NCBI GenBank assembly: GCA_964497585.1
Contig: CAZCDS010000012.1
Coordinates: forward strand, 1 to 64,000
Source: CAZCDS01 sp964497585
Lineage (GTDB): Bacteria; Desulfobacterota; Desulfomonilia; Desulfomonilales; Desulfomonilaceae
Direction of reading: 5' to 3'
DNA length: 64,000 bases
Under the pieces are notes generated by a model. It searched no databases. It was not told where the DNA came from and saw only the letters and a list, made by a program, of their open reading frames with translations. Positions 34,111 through 43,230 of this stretch are shown here, one piece after another. Made by a program: the position numbers and the translations under genes. Every line of letters starts with the position of its first letter. The stretch's first letter is position 1.

Positions 34111-36057
34111 CTAGTGTAGCCTGTACTCCCCACTGAAACTCGAGAGTTCCAGGAAACAGCGGATGGTCTCTTCGGTGACGGGGGAGAAGAACTCTTCGAC
34201 TGGAAAGGACGCGATCCGTCCGTCTCTCTCAGCAGCTTGTGCTTCATGGTCCAGCAGATGAGAAACCGACCGCCTGAGCTGTTCGGGAGTGCCGGAGCTT
34301 ACCGCGGATTCCTCGAACAGGTCGAGATTGTTCATGTTGAACCACAGGTCCGACTGAACAAGCAGTTCAGGCACCCCTGCGACATGTGCCTCAAGGCCGA
34401 CCGCAGTGCCGTTGTGCAACACGACGTCGACCTGGAGCAGCAGTTCGGGAATGGGGCGATCCGTGACGGAAAAGTGGGCGGGAAGCCCGTTCAAGCCGAG
34501 ACAATCGGTAACTGCCCGTACCAAGGCGTCGGACCCGCTGGACATTCTGGGATGAAACTTCAGGAGCACATCAACGTCCGATTCTTCCCGAAAGGCCTCT
34601 ATAGTCTTGGCCGTGAGTTCGAAGGAATCCGAATAGCTTATCGACGCGGCGAGCAATATGACGGGTTTACGGTCACCTCGAGAAGTGTCTACCACTCCGT
34701 CGGCCGAGCGCGAATCAAGAAGGTGTTGGAAACGAAAGGCAGGGCCCTCGATTACCGACTCCTCCGGCCATCCATGTTCCACGAAAACCTCTTTCCATCT
34801 CGGCCCCAGGACCACCAGGAAATGGGGAATGCTGCCCGGCTTGAGGTCCTTATAAGACGCAAAGGGTCCCAACTGGAACTTAGGAAAGGGCGCATGTTGA
34901 TAGGCCATGATCTTCGTGTCGGGCAGATACTTCTTAATTCCCAGTCTCAGAGCCTTCTCCCAAGGTTGGTTCTCATAAGGAAAGAGCACTAATGACGGCC
35001 GGATTCCCTTTTGGAAGAGGAACCTCCCAACATAATAGTACAGGAAAGCCAGGGACTGGCGGCTCTTTGCCCTTTCCCGGGCAGCATGCTCCTGCACGAG
35101 TCGCGTAAGGTCCACACCGTTGATGACAAAACCGGATCCAACTTTCCACGATCGGAAAAGGGTCTCCAAGGCGATCCGCAACATCTGCGGCAGTCGAAGG
35201 CATTCGTGAAGAAATAGAATCGGGTCGGGGGACGCCTGGATGTCCTCTAAGATCTCGTCCTGGGTGGCAACCCAAGAGATCGGATGGGCTAGATATCCGA
35301 CCTTTTTCCCTCCCTCAAGCAGGAGCGCGGGAAGATCACCGAGATAGGTGTCCGTGCGCTTTGGCCGTTTTGGCGTAAATGTCTTGCCGTCCGCCCAGAT
35401 GACGAGCAACGCTTCGACTTGCCCAAAAGCATTTGAATTCTCCGGCCCGTTGTTCCTCGCGTGCCGACCGATCGCGTGCTTCCAGCTCAAGAAGTCGGCA
35501 ATCAATCTCGCACGACAAAGCAGAGCCCTGGCGGCGCGCTCAACCCGCCCAAAAGCCCGAATCAACCGTTCAGGGCACAGATTGGCGAGCAGGTTTCCAC
35601 CAATGCACTCCACATGAAAACCGAGCCCCCGCGCCAGGCGGGCAAACTCCAGAACGATGAACGAGTCCTCCACAAACACGACCAAGTCGGACCGGAGATC
35701 CTTCAGAATCTGATTGAATGCGAAGTATGCACAGCAATGAAAGAAAAGATCTGAGCTGTAGGGGTTCTTTTCAAGCAGGTCGGTTGTCTGCCAGAAAAGG
35801 TCGCTGGCGTCAGCCTGGAGGTACCTGTCAAACTCGATGAACTCGGCCCGGATACGTGACCCCATACGATTGATCAGTTCGCCCGCGTTAATGGCCTCGA
35901 ATTCGCCTGGTATTGCCTGCTTGATCCGCCGATACCGTTCCCAGTCACGACCGAAATAGACCCAGCGACAGGCCGATCTCTTCCGAACGGCAGCGACGCA
36001 AATATCCTGCGCCTGCGGCCTGCAAATGATGACTTGAGGGGAACCGGACGATCTCAT
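34111..36057 (-). CDS. Putative surface-carbohydrate transferase
   Basis: 648 residues from the ATG at 36057, overlapping the HAD gene by 4 bp. No membrane segments. The C-terminal half (about 380-648) has a GT-B-like, CDP-glycerol/capsule-type pattern: YQHAPFPKFQLGPFAS, VLGPRWKEVFVEHGWPEESVIEGPAFRF, LLKFHPRMSSG, and the late NGTAVGLEAHVAGVPELLVQSDLWFNMNNL block. The N-terminal half is unassigned. It resembles large surface-carbohydrate biosynthesis proteins of the TIGR04326 kind, but I cannot confirm the family. Last intact gene of the locus. Confidence 0.7.
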   Translation of the reverse strand: MRSSGSPQVIICRPQAQDICVAAVRKRSACRWVYFGRDWERYRRIKQAIPGEFEAINAGELINRMGSRIRAEFIEFDRYLQADASDLFWQTTDLLEKNPYSSDLFFHCCAYFAFNQILKDLRSDLVVFVEDSFIVLEFARLARGLGFHVECIGGNLLANLCPERLIRAFGRVERAARALLCRARLIADFLSWKHAIGRHARNNGPENSNAFGQVEALLVIWADGKTFTPKRPKRTDTYLGDLPALLLEGGKKVGYLAHPISWVATQDEILEDIQASPDPILFLHECLRLPQMLRIALETLFRSWKVGSGFVINGVDLTRLVQEHAARERAKSRQSLAFLYYYVGRFLFQKGIRPSLVLFPYENQPWEKALRLGIKKYLPDTKIMAYQHAPFPKFQLGPFASYKDLKPGSIPHFLVVLGPRWKEVFVEHGWPEESVIEGPAFRFQHLLDSRSADGVVDTSRGDRKPVILLAASISYSDSFELTAKTIEAFREESDVDVLLKFHPRMSSGSDALVRAVTDCLGLNGLPAHFSVTDRPIPELLLQVDVVLHNGTAVGLEAHVAGVPELLVQSDLWFNMNNLDLFEESAVSSGTPEQLRRSVSHLLDHEAQAAERDGRIASFPVEEFFSPVTEETIRCFLELSSFSGEYRLH

Positions 36058-36719
36058 TGCTTCGAAAAGGATTCCGTTATCGCGGGCCACTCTTCGTCGA
36101 GCTGCCGTAGGTCGGTGACGACGCACAGCACCCCGTCATCAGGAAAGGGGTTGGCCGCGCCCGAGGGAACCCGTCCTATAAAAGGAGTTGAAGCTTCTAG
36201 TGCGCCTTGATAATCAGTCATGGCATCCCCGATGAAAACAACACCCGAAGGCCGGTATTGATGCCTTTCGATAATGCTCTGAATGATCTCGCCCTTGGAA
36301 TTCGGACTCCCGTAAACCCCCTGAAAAAATTGCTCAATGCCTCGCCTTACGACGATGGTTCTCATTTCTTCCTGCGGCGTTCCTGAAGCCACGAAGAGGT
36401 CATATCGTGCGGAATACTTTTCCAGAAACTCGCGCGCTCCGGCCACAAAGGGGCAACGGAGAATAGCTTCAAACACCAGCTCTGAGAATCGGTTACCAAG
36501 CTGCTCCAATTCCCGCTCACTAAGGGGCTTGTTGAGAAATTCTCGGTAGAAGTACTTGAACTTATCGAAACGAGACATCCCACCGTTCGCGAGGTGAAAT
36601 TGGACGATGTTGTGGACATGCTCCGGATATGCCTTGAATAGCCCCTCAAACGCGCGTGTCTTGATGTCAACGGATTCGAGGATCACTCCGTCGAAGTCGA
36701 ATACGATCGCTCTTAGCAT
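36054..36719 (-). CDS. HAD-family phosphatase of the glycan locus
   Basis: 221 residues from the ATG at 36719. Motif I FDFDGVILES (Asp nucleophile and acid), motif II VASGTPQEE, Lys in PNSKGEIIQSII, and motif IV FIGDAMTDYQGA. The helical cap and the length match phosphoglycolate phosphatase-like sugar phosphatases. It likely dephosphorylates a sugar or acid intermediate before activation. Overlaps the following transferase gene by ATGA. Confidence 0.9.
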   Translation of the reverse strand: MLRAIVFDFDGVILESVDIKTRAFEGLFKAYPEHVHNIVQFHLANGGMSRFDKFKYFYREFLNKPLSERELEQLGNRFSELVFEAILRCPFVAGAREFLEKYSARYDLFVASGTPQEEMRTIVVRRGIEQFFQGVYGSPNSKGEIIQSIIERHQYRPSGVVFIGDAMTDYQGALEASTPFIGRVPSGAANPFPDDGVLCVVTDLRQLDEEWPAITESFSKQ

Positions 36720-36787
36720 ACTACTCCACTTTTCCGGTAAGAATTGATGCTCAGACTCATGGGGCTCTCGAGTCTGATCACGCGCTG

Positions 36788-37822
36788 TTACAAGTCGATG
36801 CCAAGACGGCCTGCAGCTTGCGCGATTGCCTGCCAAGTTTTCTCAGGGACCGGAATACCCTCAGCGCGACGAATTCGTTTTGTGCGCTGTTCTGGCTCGC
36901 CAGGCATCAGTACCTCGCCCCCTTTCTCCAGGGGTGGAGTGTCTTTGACCGCCCGCACCAGTTGATCGATCTGCGCCTCGAATTGATCCGGAGGTAGAAA
37001 TGCCTCGACATCGATCGCCATTAGGAAGACACCGTTACCCACCTGATATCCGCTTGCGGGCAGAATCACCGTGCCCGCTCCGGTCAAGAGACCGCCCAGC
37101 ACCTCGACGAGCAAGCTCAAGGCGAATCCCTTGTGGCCGGCCGCGGGGAGGAGCATGCCTCCGTCATAGTAATCCTTCGGTTCACGGGTCGGCTTACCTT
37201 CTTTGTCCAGGACCCACCCTTCAGGCATTTGTTCCCCCTTGTCGCGAAGAACCCGAATCTTTCCCGAAGCTACGACGGACGTGGAGAAGTCCATAACGAT
37301 GGGCGACCTGCCTTTCGCGGGCCAAGCCGCGGCAATAGGGTTGGCGAAGAAAGTGGGGCGAGCACCGCCAAATGGGGCAACCCGCGGTTTCGTTCCGCCT
37401 CCATTGGCAAAAGCGAGTCCGATCAAGCCGTTCAGCGCTGCCATCTGCGGGTAGGCGCCACAGAGACCTATGTGACCACAATTAAATAGAGCGCCGGCGG
37501 CGATTGAATGGTCCAAGGCCTTTTGGATGACCTTGTCCATGGCCCAGCTTGCCGTCAATTGACCGAAGCCCCAGTGACCGTCGACCGAGACCGTTGTCGA
37601 GGTTTCCTTGACCATTTCTGGTTCCGCTGCCGGATTGATTTTGCCTATACTGATCTTGTCGAGGTATTCCACGACTCGGATTACTCCGTGGGAATCGTGT
37701 CCCTCCAGGTTCGCCTGCACCAGGGAATCCGCTACGAGCATTGCAGTGCTCTCCGGTGCTCCCACGGCCAGGAACATATGCGCCACAAGTTTGAGAAGGT
37801 AATCTGAACTCAACAATGGCAT
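36788..37822 (-). CDS. Ldh2-family NAD(P)-dependent oxidoreductase
   Basis: 344 residues, full length for the malate/L-lactate/ureidoglycolate dehydrogenase (Ldh2) family, which has a non-Rossmann NAD fold. Markers: EGHDSHGVIRVVEYL with the catalytic His, GHWGFGQLTASWAMDKVI, HIGLCGAYPQMAA, APFGGARPTFFANPIAAAWP, MDFSTSVVASGKIRV, HKGFALSLLVEVLGGLLTGAG. Members oxidise 2-hydroxy acids or reduce 2-keto acids and cyclic imines. In this setting it may make a hydroxy-acid decoration or act on a keto-sugar acid. Confidence 0.9.
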   Translation of the reverse strand: MPLLSSDYLLKLVAHMFLAVGAPESTAMLVADSLVQANLEGHDSHGVIRVVEYLDKISIGKINPAAEPEMVKETSTTVSVDGHWGFGQLTASWAMDKVIQKALDHSIAAGALFNCGHIGLCGAYPQMAALNGLIGLAFANGGGTKPRVAPFGGARPTFFANPIAAAWPAKGRSPIVMDFSTSVVASGKIRVLRDKGEQMPEGWVLDKEGKPTREPKDYYDGGMLLPAAGHKGFALSLLVEVLGGLLTGAGTVILPASGYQVGNGVFLMAIDVEAFLPPDQFEAQIDQLVRAVKDTPPLEKGGEVLMPGEPEQRTKRIRRAEGIPVPEKTWQAIAQAAGRLGIDL

Positions 37823-37831
37823 ATGTCTACC

Positions 37832-38755
37832 TCATGTGCAATCAACAGTGCAGGCATCGGGCACCTGCATGTCGTTCGCGCAGATGTCGTCGATACACTC
37901 CAGGAGCCCTTGTCCAAGGTCATAGTAGGGATTGTTGACCAACTTCTTCGCAGTTCGAGGCCGAAAGCAATAAGGAGTGATTTGGAAGTGCCCGGATGAG
38001 CCCCGCCGGACATCGTTGGGATCGGGAGGAGTGATCTCGATCTCCACGTCTCGGCCCACGATTTCGCGGATCATGACGAGCAAGTCTTTGAAGGGCATGG
38101 CATGATGCCCCGTCAGGACAATGTGATCATTCTTGAACTCGTCCGAGAGGATTCGGACACTCGACTTTGCCGCATCCTTTACATGGATGTACTCCCGGAC
38201 CTCCTCGCCTGTGCCGGTTGCTCGAATGCGACGGTCCCCGAGGGCCATCTTAAGGTACCGCCTGACACTATTGTGATCATCAGCTCGAGGGCCGTACACT
38301 GTCCCGTAACGCAAGATGGTGAAGTCCAGTCCGTGGAGCCTCTGGTATTCTTCCACGTACAGCTCCGCGGCCTGTTTGCTGCACCGGTAGTACGAGCCAC
38401 CTTCGCTGTAAACGTAAATGCTGCTCGCATAAACGAACCGCTTTACACCGGCCAGGCGGGACGCTTCCAACATGATGACGGTACCGAGCACATTCTGCTC
38501 GACCGTTTCCACGGGGCAGTTCAGTCCCACGTCGAGATGAGGTATCCCGGCGAAGTTGTACACGACGTCTTTGCCCTCGATCGTTTCTTGCACTGCCTGG
38601 CGGTCAAGGATGTCGCCCTCGACAAACTCTTGGTCATCCCGGAGATGTGGGGATCGCCTACGGTCGAAAATCGTAACTTCATGGCCGGCATGGGACAAGG
38701 CTTCAGCTACATGGCTGCCTATGAAACCGGAGCCGCCGGCTACAAATATCTTCAT
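37832..38755 (-). CDS. NAD-dependent sugar-nucleotide epimerase/dehydratase
   Basis: 307 residues from the ATG at 38755; a 6-codon longer form from 38773 would overlap the upstream stop as TGATG. Extended SDR: GGSGFIGSHVAEAL nucleotide motif, D in TIFDRRRSPHL, FAGIPHLDVGLNCP, ASSIYVYSEGGSYYRCSKQAAE with the Tyr-x3-Lys dyad, and LRYGTVYGPRADDHN. Likely acts on a UDP- or CDP-sugar. It lies between 6-phosphogluconolactonase and the Ldh2 gene in a tight run. Confidence 0.9.
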   Translation of the reverse strand: MKIFVAGGSGFIGSHVAEALSHAGHEVTIFDRRRSPHLRDDQEFVEGDILDRQAVQETIEGKDVVYNFAGIPHLDVGLNCPVETVEQNVLGTVIMLEASRLAGVKRFVYASSIYVYSEGGSYYRCSKQAAELYVEEYQRLHGLDFTILRYGTVYGPRADDHNSVRRYLKMALGDRRIRATGTGEEVREYIHVKDAAKSSVRILSDEFKNDHIVLTGHHAMPFKDLLVMIREIVGRDVEIEITPPDPNDVRRGSSGHFQITPYCFRPRTAKKLVNNPYYDLGQGLLECIDDICANDMQVPDACTVDCT

Positions 38756-38772
38756 GGAAACGATACCTCCCA

Positions 38773-39534
38773 TCAGTCTCGTTCCGCGTCAGCTTGCGGG
38801 AGCCCGCTTGCCGCGGCCTTATCCACTAGCCAGTAGAGCTTGCCACGTGAAGGCCTCACGTGCCGCGCGGGTAGATCTGAGCCTCCCTCGCCCGTCTCCG
38901 TCTCCCACACGCGGCGCAGCGCAGCGGCCTTCGCTTCCCCCGAGGCCAGGAAGATCACGTTCCCGGCATTGTTGAGTACGGGAAGAGTCAGTGTTAATCG
39001 GTACATCTCGACCTGCGGCACATAGTGTGCAACCACCATGCGTGCGTTCTCCCGGTACCCCGGTGTCCCCGGAAAGAGCGAGGCAGTGTGTCCGTCCGCG
39101 CCCATTCCTAGTAAGATCAGATCGAATGTGGGGAACTCGCCGGGGTTCAAGCCAAAGAAATCAGACAGCATCTGTTCGTATTCGCGCGCGGCCTGATCAG
39201 GATTATCCGCTTCCCCCCTCATTCTATGAATGTTCGCCGGGGGAACAGGAACCTTGGAGAGCATCAACTCTGACGCCATGGTGTAGTGATTGTCCGGTCG
39301 ACTCAAGGGAATGCAGCGCTCATCACCCCAAAAGATATGGATCGCATGCCATGGAATATCATGGCTCAGAGGGGGCGCGGCAAGCAATGCATAGGTGTCG
39401 AGCGGGGTTGATCCACCGGAAAGACAAACGGTGAAACGTTCTGAGTGTTCCACATGCAGACGAGACAGCTCTGCGAACCGATTCGCAGCATAGTGGCTCA
39501 ACTCGGTCAGATCGGAGAAGACGTTTACCTCCAA
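38773..39534 (-). CDS. pgl: 6-phosphogluconolactonase
   Basis: 253 residues, DevB/SOL type. Motifs: VCLSGGSTPLDTYALLA, HIFWGDERCIPLSRPDNHYTMA, ILLGMGADGHTASLFPGT, and a C-terminal LYWLVDKAAASGL. It hydrolyses 6-phosphogluconolactone to 6-phosphogluconate. The start is a TTG with AAGGA about nine nt upstream. No glucose-6-phosphate dehydrogenase is nearby; its place inside a glycan operon is odd and may supply pentose or NADPH, or act on another sugar lactone. Confidence 0.9.
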   Translation of the reverse strand: MEVNVFSDLTELSHYAANRFAELSRLHVEHSERFTVCLSGGSTPLDTYALLAAPPLSHDIPWHAIHIFWGDERCIPLSRPDNHYTMASELMLSKVPVPPANIHRMRGEADNPDQAAREYEQMLSDFFGLNPGEFPTFDLILLGMGADGHTASLFPGTPGYRENARMVVAHYVPQVEMYRLTLTLPVLNNAGNVIFLASGEAKAAALRRVWETETGEGGSDLPARHVRPSRGKLYWLVDKAAASGLPQADAERD

Positions 39535-39604
39535 AGCCCCCTGTCCTTTCTTCAGGATGTGAGATCGTTCCCCATTCCCGAACTTCGGCCAGGAATTGCG
39601 CGCA

Positions 39605-40360
39605 TCACTTGGATTTTTCAGGTTCCCACCCGTGTTCGCGCAACCAGTACTCGACCCCAGGTATCTGCCATTCGTAGTCTACGTCGCAGCCTCCCCAGGA
39701 TACTATGGGAGCGATGCGCCGCCCCATCCATTTCTGGGGGAGAAGACCGTCCTCCATGTTCTCCAGGCAACGGGGCCTGACCACCGACAGCCCCATGTCC
39801 GCGAAATAGACATCGCCCTGAGAATCGCGATCGCAGTTTAGCGTATTCGGGTCGCCAAAGGTTTCGAAGGGAACAAATGGTTTCAGGCAGCCATCTTCAT
39901 CCAATCTGCGCGCGCGCAGAGGACTCCACATGTTGTAACGGGACACTGTGACTGCGGAATCGAGTGTTGGATTGGCCCTCAGCTTCTCAATGCCTTCGTC
40001 GATAAGGTCGCCAGTGACCGTTGCGGCATTGGCAAAGAGCAGCACCATCAACTCCACGTACTCTCCCTTTTCGGCAAGATGCTCATGTATGACGCCGTAG
40101 CCGTGAGCATAAGCATCCTCGCCAAGTGCGTTGCTTGTACAAAGATGTCCAGGGCGTACTATTATTTGCGCCCCGTATTTGCGACCAGCTGCCATAATCT
40201 CTTCCGAGTCCGTGGAGACGTAGACATGATCGACATGCTTGCTCGCCTGTGCGGCAAGCAGGGGATAGGCCATGAGCGGCCGGCCAAGGACCTTGAAAAG
40301 ATTCTTGCCGGGGAAGCCGGTGCTGCCGCCACGGCCCAGCAACAAAGCTACTACAGCCAT
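39605..40360 (-). CDS. CMP-sugar-type cytidylyltransferase (NeuA/KdsB-like)
   Basis: 251 residues. N-terminal LLLGRGGSTGFPGKNLFKVLGRPLMAYPLLAA is the R-x-G-S-xx-P-x-KN nucleotide motif of acylneuraminate cytidylyltransferases. Next are VYVSTDSEEIMA and an acidic C-terminal metal site (GGCDVDYEWQI). The family activates sialic-acid-like or related acidic sugars, and also phosphonates, as CMP esters. The middle lacks the usual QPT-S-R block of NeuA (LLFANAATVTGDLIDEG instead), so the substrate may not be a nonulosonate. Confidence 0.88.
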   Translation of the reverse strand: MAVVALLLGRGGSTGFPGKNLFKVLGRPLMAYPLLAAQASKHVDHVYVSTDSEEIMAAGRKYGAQIIVRPGHLCTSNALGEDAYAHGYGVIHEHLAEKGEYVELMVLLFANAATVTGDLIDEGIEKLRANPTLDSAVTVSRYNMWSPLRARRLDEDGCLKPFVPFETFGDPNTLNCDRDSQGDVYFADMGLSVVRPRCLENMEDGLLPQKWMGRRIAPIVSWGGCDVDYEWQIPGVEYWLREHGWEPEKSK

Positions 40361-40390
40361 CGGGTCACCTTCTGCCTCTCGAATTGTTTC

Positions 40391-41185
40391 TCAGCTACGA
40401 GGGACCAGTGCCTCCAAGTGTGAAGGGGGCAACAGCCTCACGTCTTGTGCCAGTTCAGGGGGCCACTCCAACGGCAAGTTCAGACAGATTGTTGCAGGCG
40501 ACGAGGCGTCTGAAGCCCTCGCCCTTTCGAGGACAAAAGCTGCGAAACAGACCTGACCCCCCACCCCCACGACGGTCTCCGCCGGCATGCCCCAGTAGCC
40601 GTAACCGAGAAGCGTGGCCGGATCCAGGCCCATGACCAATGCGGCAAAATCTCTCCACGCCACCGTGACGTAAGGGGTGGTTGTCTTTCCGTCCCACTCG
40701 GACGCGAAAGCCAACTTCTGCCTACCTACAGTTGCGGTGCTCTCGTCCGGGACCAGGCGTACGTCCAAGAAGAGATACCTGTCGGCCAGTCGCCACAGCT
40801 CCAGGATTGCCCGGGCATAATCCGGCTCCCAGTGGAGCCATCCTAGGGCCTGGACAACGGCAGCGCAACGATCAGACAGTGGAACTCCTTCAGCCAGATT
40901 GCCTTGCACAAATTCGAACTCAGGGTGGAACTGCCTGGCGGCCTCGACCAGTGAAGAAGATAGTTCTACACCAGTATATTCAATCTTCGGATTGTGGTGA
41001 CGCCAGATATTGCTGAAGCCGCCAGTCCCACAGCCGGTGTCCAGGACTGATTTGCACCGTGCAGCCAGCCACGGCAGGAATCTCTTCTCAGAGGGGTAGA
41101 GCTCTTCGGGTCGGCGGCGATGCGTCGAGTAGAAATCAACCAAGTCGGGATGTTCGGCCCAGGCTGGAACACTTGAATTCGCCAT
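40391..41185 (-). CDS. Class I SAM-dependent methyltransferase
   Basis: 264 residues. SAM motif I VLDTGCGTGGFSNIW (about 47-61), acidic residue in YTGVELSSSLVEAAR, and motif IV-like CAAVVQALGWLHWEPDYARAI. The C-terminal half (about 150-264) adds a beta-rich lid. Probably a small-molecule or sugar-chain methyltransferase of the locus; acceptor unknown. Ends 30 bp before the cytidylyltransferase gene. Confidence 0.87.
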   Translation of the reverse strand: MANSSVPAWAEHPDLVDFYSTHRRRPEELYPSEKRFLPWLAARCKSVLDTGCGTGGFSNIWRHHNPKIEYTGVELSSSLVEAARQFHPEFEFVQGNLAEGVPLSDRCAAVVQALGWLHWEPDYARAILELWRLADRYLFLDVRLVPDESTATVGRQKLAFASEWDGKTTTPYVTVAWRDFAALVMGLDPATLLGYGYWGMPAETVVGVGGQVCFAAFVLERARASDASSPATICLNLPLEWPPELAQDVRLLPPSHLEALVPRS

Positions 41186-41227
41186 GAGTATCTACTCCAG
41201 GTCTCCCCTCAAGACGCGGTCCGTGAA

Positions 41228-42082
41228 TCACCTACGAATGAATATTGTGTTGACACTATCCTCGTAGGGAGTTCCTTTCAGGGCATTGCAGGAGTGTTCC
41301 CGAAAACCGCAATCCGGGACAAGCCCTGCCGAACTCAGCTTCTTGCGTATCGGGTCCTCGGAGCCGTCACCGGCCGAGATCTCTATTAGCACTGACCTTA
41401 GTCGCGGGTCCCCGAGGGTACGGGTTGCCCCGGAAATGATCTGTTCCTCTATGCCGTCGACGTCGATCTTGATGTGATTGGGGAAGTCCAGGGCCAGGTA
41501 CTCAACAAGGTAATCTAGAGAGATTCCTAGCATTCCTTGCTGATGAATCGGTTTGAATTGAGCACCTTTGTAGTCTTTGCTTTCCCCGAAGGCGTGCAAA
41601 GCCGAGCCGGCTATGAGTCCTTCACCGATTCTTTCCCGGTGAAAGACATTTGGATGCAGATTGAACATGTCAAAACAGAGCTTGTCGCTCACCGCCAAAC
41701 AGCATGGAAACACCACTCCGGAGAGGCTATTCAAGTAGACATTCTTGTTCAGTTTTGCATAGTTGAGGGCCTCAGGCTCAAAGGCGTACACTTTGCACGC
41801 CGAATTGAGGTATTTTGCAGCAAATAGGGAGTAAACACCGATATTGGCTCCGATGTCATACATCACATCGTTTGGCCGGAAGTAGCGCTGAATCCACTCA
41901 AGCGTCTCGGGCTCCTTGGTGGCGTAGGTAGTCGCGCGATACTTCTCAATCTCGCTCTCCACGTCCAATAATATCGTATGTCCCCTTACGTCACAAGTAT
42001 ATATCCGCGGTCGATTGGCGAATATCTTGTCACGGAGATTCATGAATCGGCTTTTTGAAGAATTCTTGATTCTCCTGATCAC
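41228..42082 (-). CDS. FkbM-family methyltransferase
   Basis: 284 residues from a GTG at 42082 that overlaps the aminotransferase stop (GTGA) and has AGGAG seven nt upstream. FkbM motifs: DVMYDIGANIGVYSLFAAKYL (SAM loop), VYAFEPEALNYAKLNKNV, and PNHIKIDVDGIEEQIISGA, with the conserved KIDVDG. These enzymes O-methylate sugars and polyketides and are common in O-antigen loci. Confidence 0.92.
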   Translation of the reverse strand: MIRRIKNSSKSRFMNLRDKIFANRPRIYTCDVRGHTILLDVESEIEKYRATTYATKEPETLEWIQRYFRPNDVMYDIGANIGVYSLFAAKYLNSACKVYAFEPEALNYAKLNKNVYLNSLSGVVFPCCLAVSDKLCFDMFNLHPNVFHRERIGEGLIAGSALHAFGESKDYKGAQFKPIHQQGMLGISLDYLVEYLALDFPNHIKIDVDGIEEQIISGATRTLGDPRLRSVLIEISAGDGSEDPIRKKLSSAGLVPDCGFREHSCNALKGTPYEDSVNTIFIRR

Positions 42083-43230
42083 TGACCCGCTCCTTTCGGT
42101 TCTGCGGAGGCTTGTTCAATGATTCGCTGCAAAACGTCGGCAAAGGCCTCCATGAGGTCCGGCGGTCCCAAAGTGACCCTAATACAGCCCGCGAGGCCAG
42201 GGAGGTCGGAGGGCCCTCTAACCAAATAACCCTGCTTGGCGAGTCGCACAACCAATTCGTCAGGAGGGCACCGATGTCCGACGCGGATCTGCACGAAGTT
42301 CGTGTACGTGGGCAGCAGCTCTAGTCCCATCGCCTCAAGTCTCTCAGTGAGCAACCGGGCGCCAGCCTGCACCAGCAGCGTGTAGTCCTCCACGATTTCC
42401 GGATGCTCCAGCAACTTCGCGGCAGCCAAGAGAGCTATGCTGTTAATATCATGGATAGACCTGACCTTGAACAAATTGCCTATTACCTTCGGGTGACCTG
42501 CCACAAAACCTATCCGCAGGCCAGCCAGTCCGGCAGCCTTCGAGAAGGTTCGAATCACCAGCAGATTGGAAAAATCGTTAATCCACGGTAAGGCAGACGC
42601 ACGGGAAAAGGGGTAATAGGCTTCGTCCAACGCCAGCAAGGCACCCACGTCCGTGGCTCGCTGGATAAGTTTCAAGAGGACTTTTTGGTCAAGTAATGTT
42701 CCCGTTGGCTGGTTGGGGTTGGCAATCATCACCAGGCGGACACGTTGGTCCACACTCTCGAGCAGCTCCTCCGCATCGAGCTGAAGCTCCGCGTCGAAGG
42801 GGATAAGTCGAGGCCGAGCCCCGAACATCCGAGCATAGACTTCGTACATCGCATAGGTCGGGTCTAACGTTACAACGGTATCCCCCGGTCGGACATATGA
42901 ATGGTAGACAGCCTTGATCGCCGCGTCGGATCCTGCCGTGAGCAAGATTCTTTCTTCGGGCAATCCCAGGTAGGAGCCAAGTTGGCGGTAGAGGCCGTCT
43001 GTGACCGGATAACCGGTGAGCAGGGAACTGTTGATCGACGCGGCCAGATCCTCTACAAACCATTGCGGAAGAGGGGCCAACCTCTCGTTACGATGCATCC
43101 GGACCAGGCCGGCCATCTCCAAGCCCGGCTCCCGCACACGTTGTAGATCCGCCAAAGCGGGAACCGGTCTCGGTGGAGTCCCAGGCGTATGTTTCTCTTT
43201 CTCAGCGGAATGAGATCTACCAGTGGTCAA
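42079..43230 (-). CDS. HisC-like class I/II aminotransferase
   Basis: 383 residues from a TTG at 43230 with GGAAGGAA upstream. PLP enzyme with NPNQPTG (171-177), LDEAYYPF and K231 in RTFSKAAGLAGLRIG, the histidinol-phosphate aminotransferase pattern. No other histidine gene is present. In glycan and phosphonate loci such proteins often work as amino-acid-phosphate decarboxylases or aminotransferases. Coupled to the FkbM gene by overlap. Confidence 0.9.
   Translation of the reverse strand: MTTGRSHSAEKEKHTPGTPPRPVPALADLQRVREPGLEMAGLVRMHRNERLAPLPQWFVEDLAASINSSLLTGYPVTDGLYRQLGSYLGLPEERILLTAGSDAAIKAVYHSYVRPGDTVVTLDPTYAMYEVYARMFGARPRLIPFDAELQLDAEELLESVDQRVRLVMIANPNQPTGTLLDQKVLLKLIQRATDVGALLALDEAYYPFSRASALPWINDFSNLLVIRTFSKAAGLAGLRIGFVAGHPKVIGNLFKVRSIHDINSIALLAAAKLLEHPEIVEDYTLLVQAGARLLTERLEAMGLELLPTYTNFVQIRVGHRCPPDELVVRLAKQGYLVRGPSDLPGLAGCIRVTLGPPDLMEAFADVLQRIIEQASAEPKGAGQ

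Noticed and set aside
33609..34136. 175-codon plus-strand frame
   Set aside because: It is antisense to the nucleotidyltransferase remnant, which has recognisable motifs on the minus strand.
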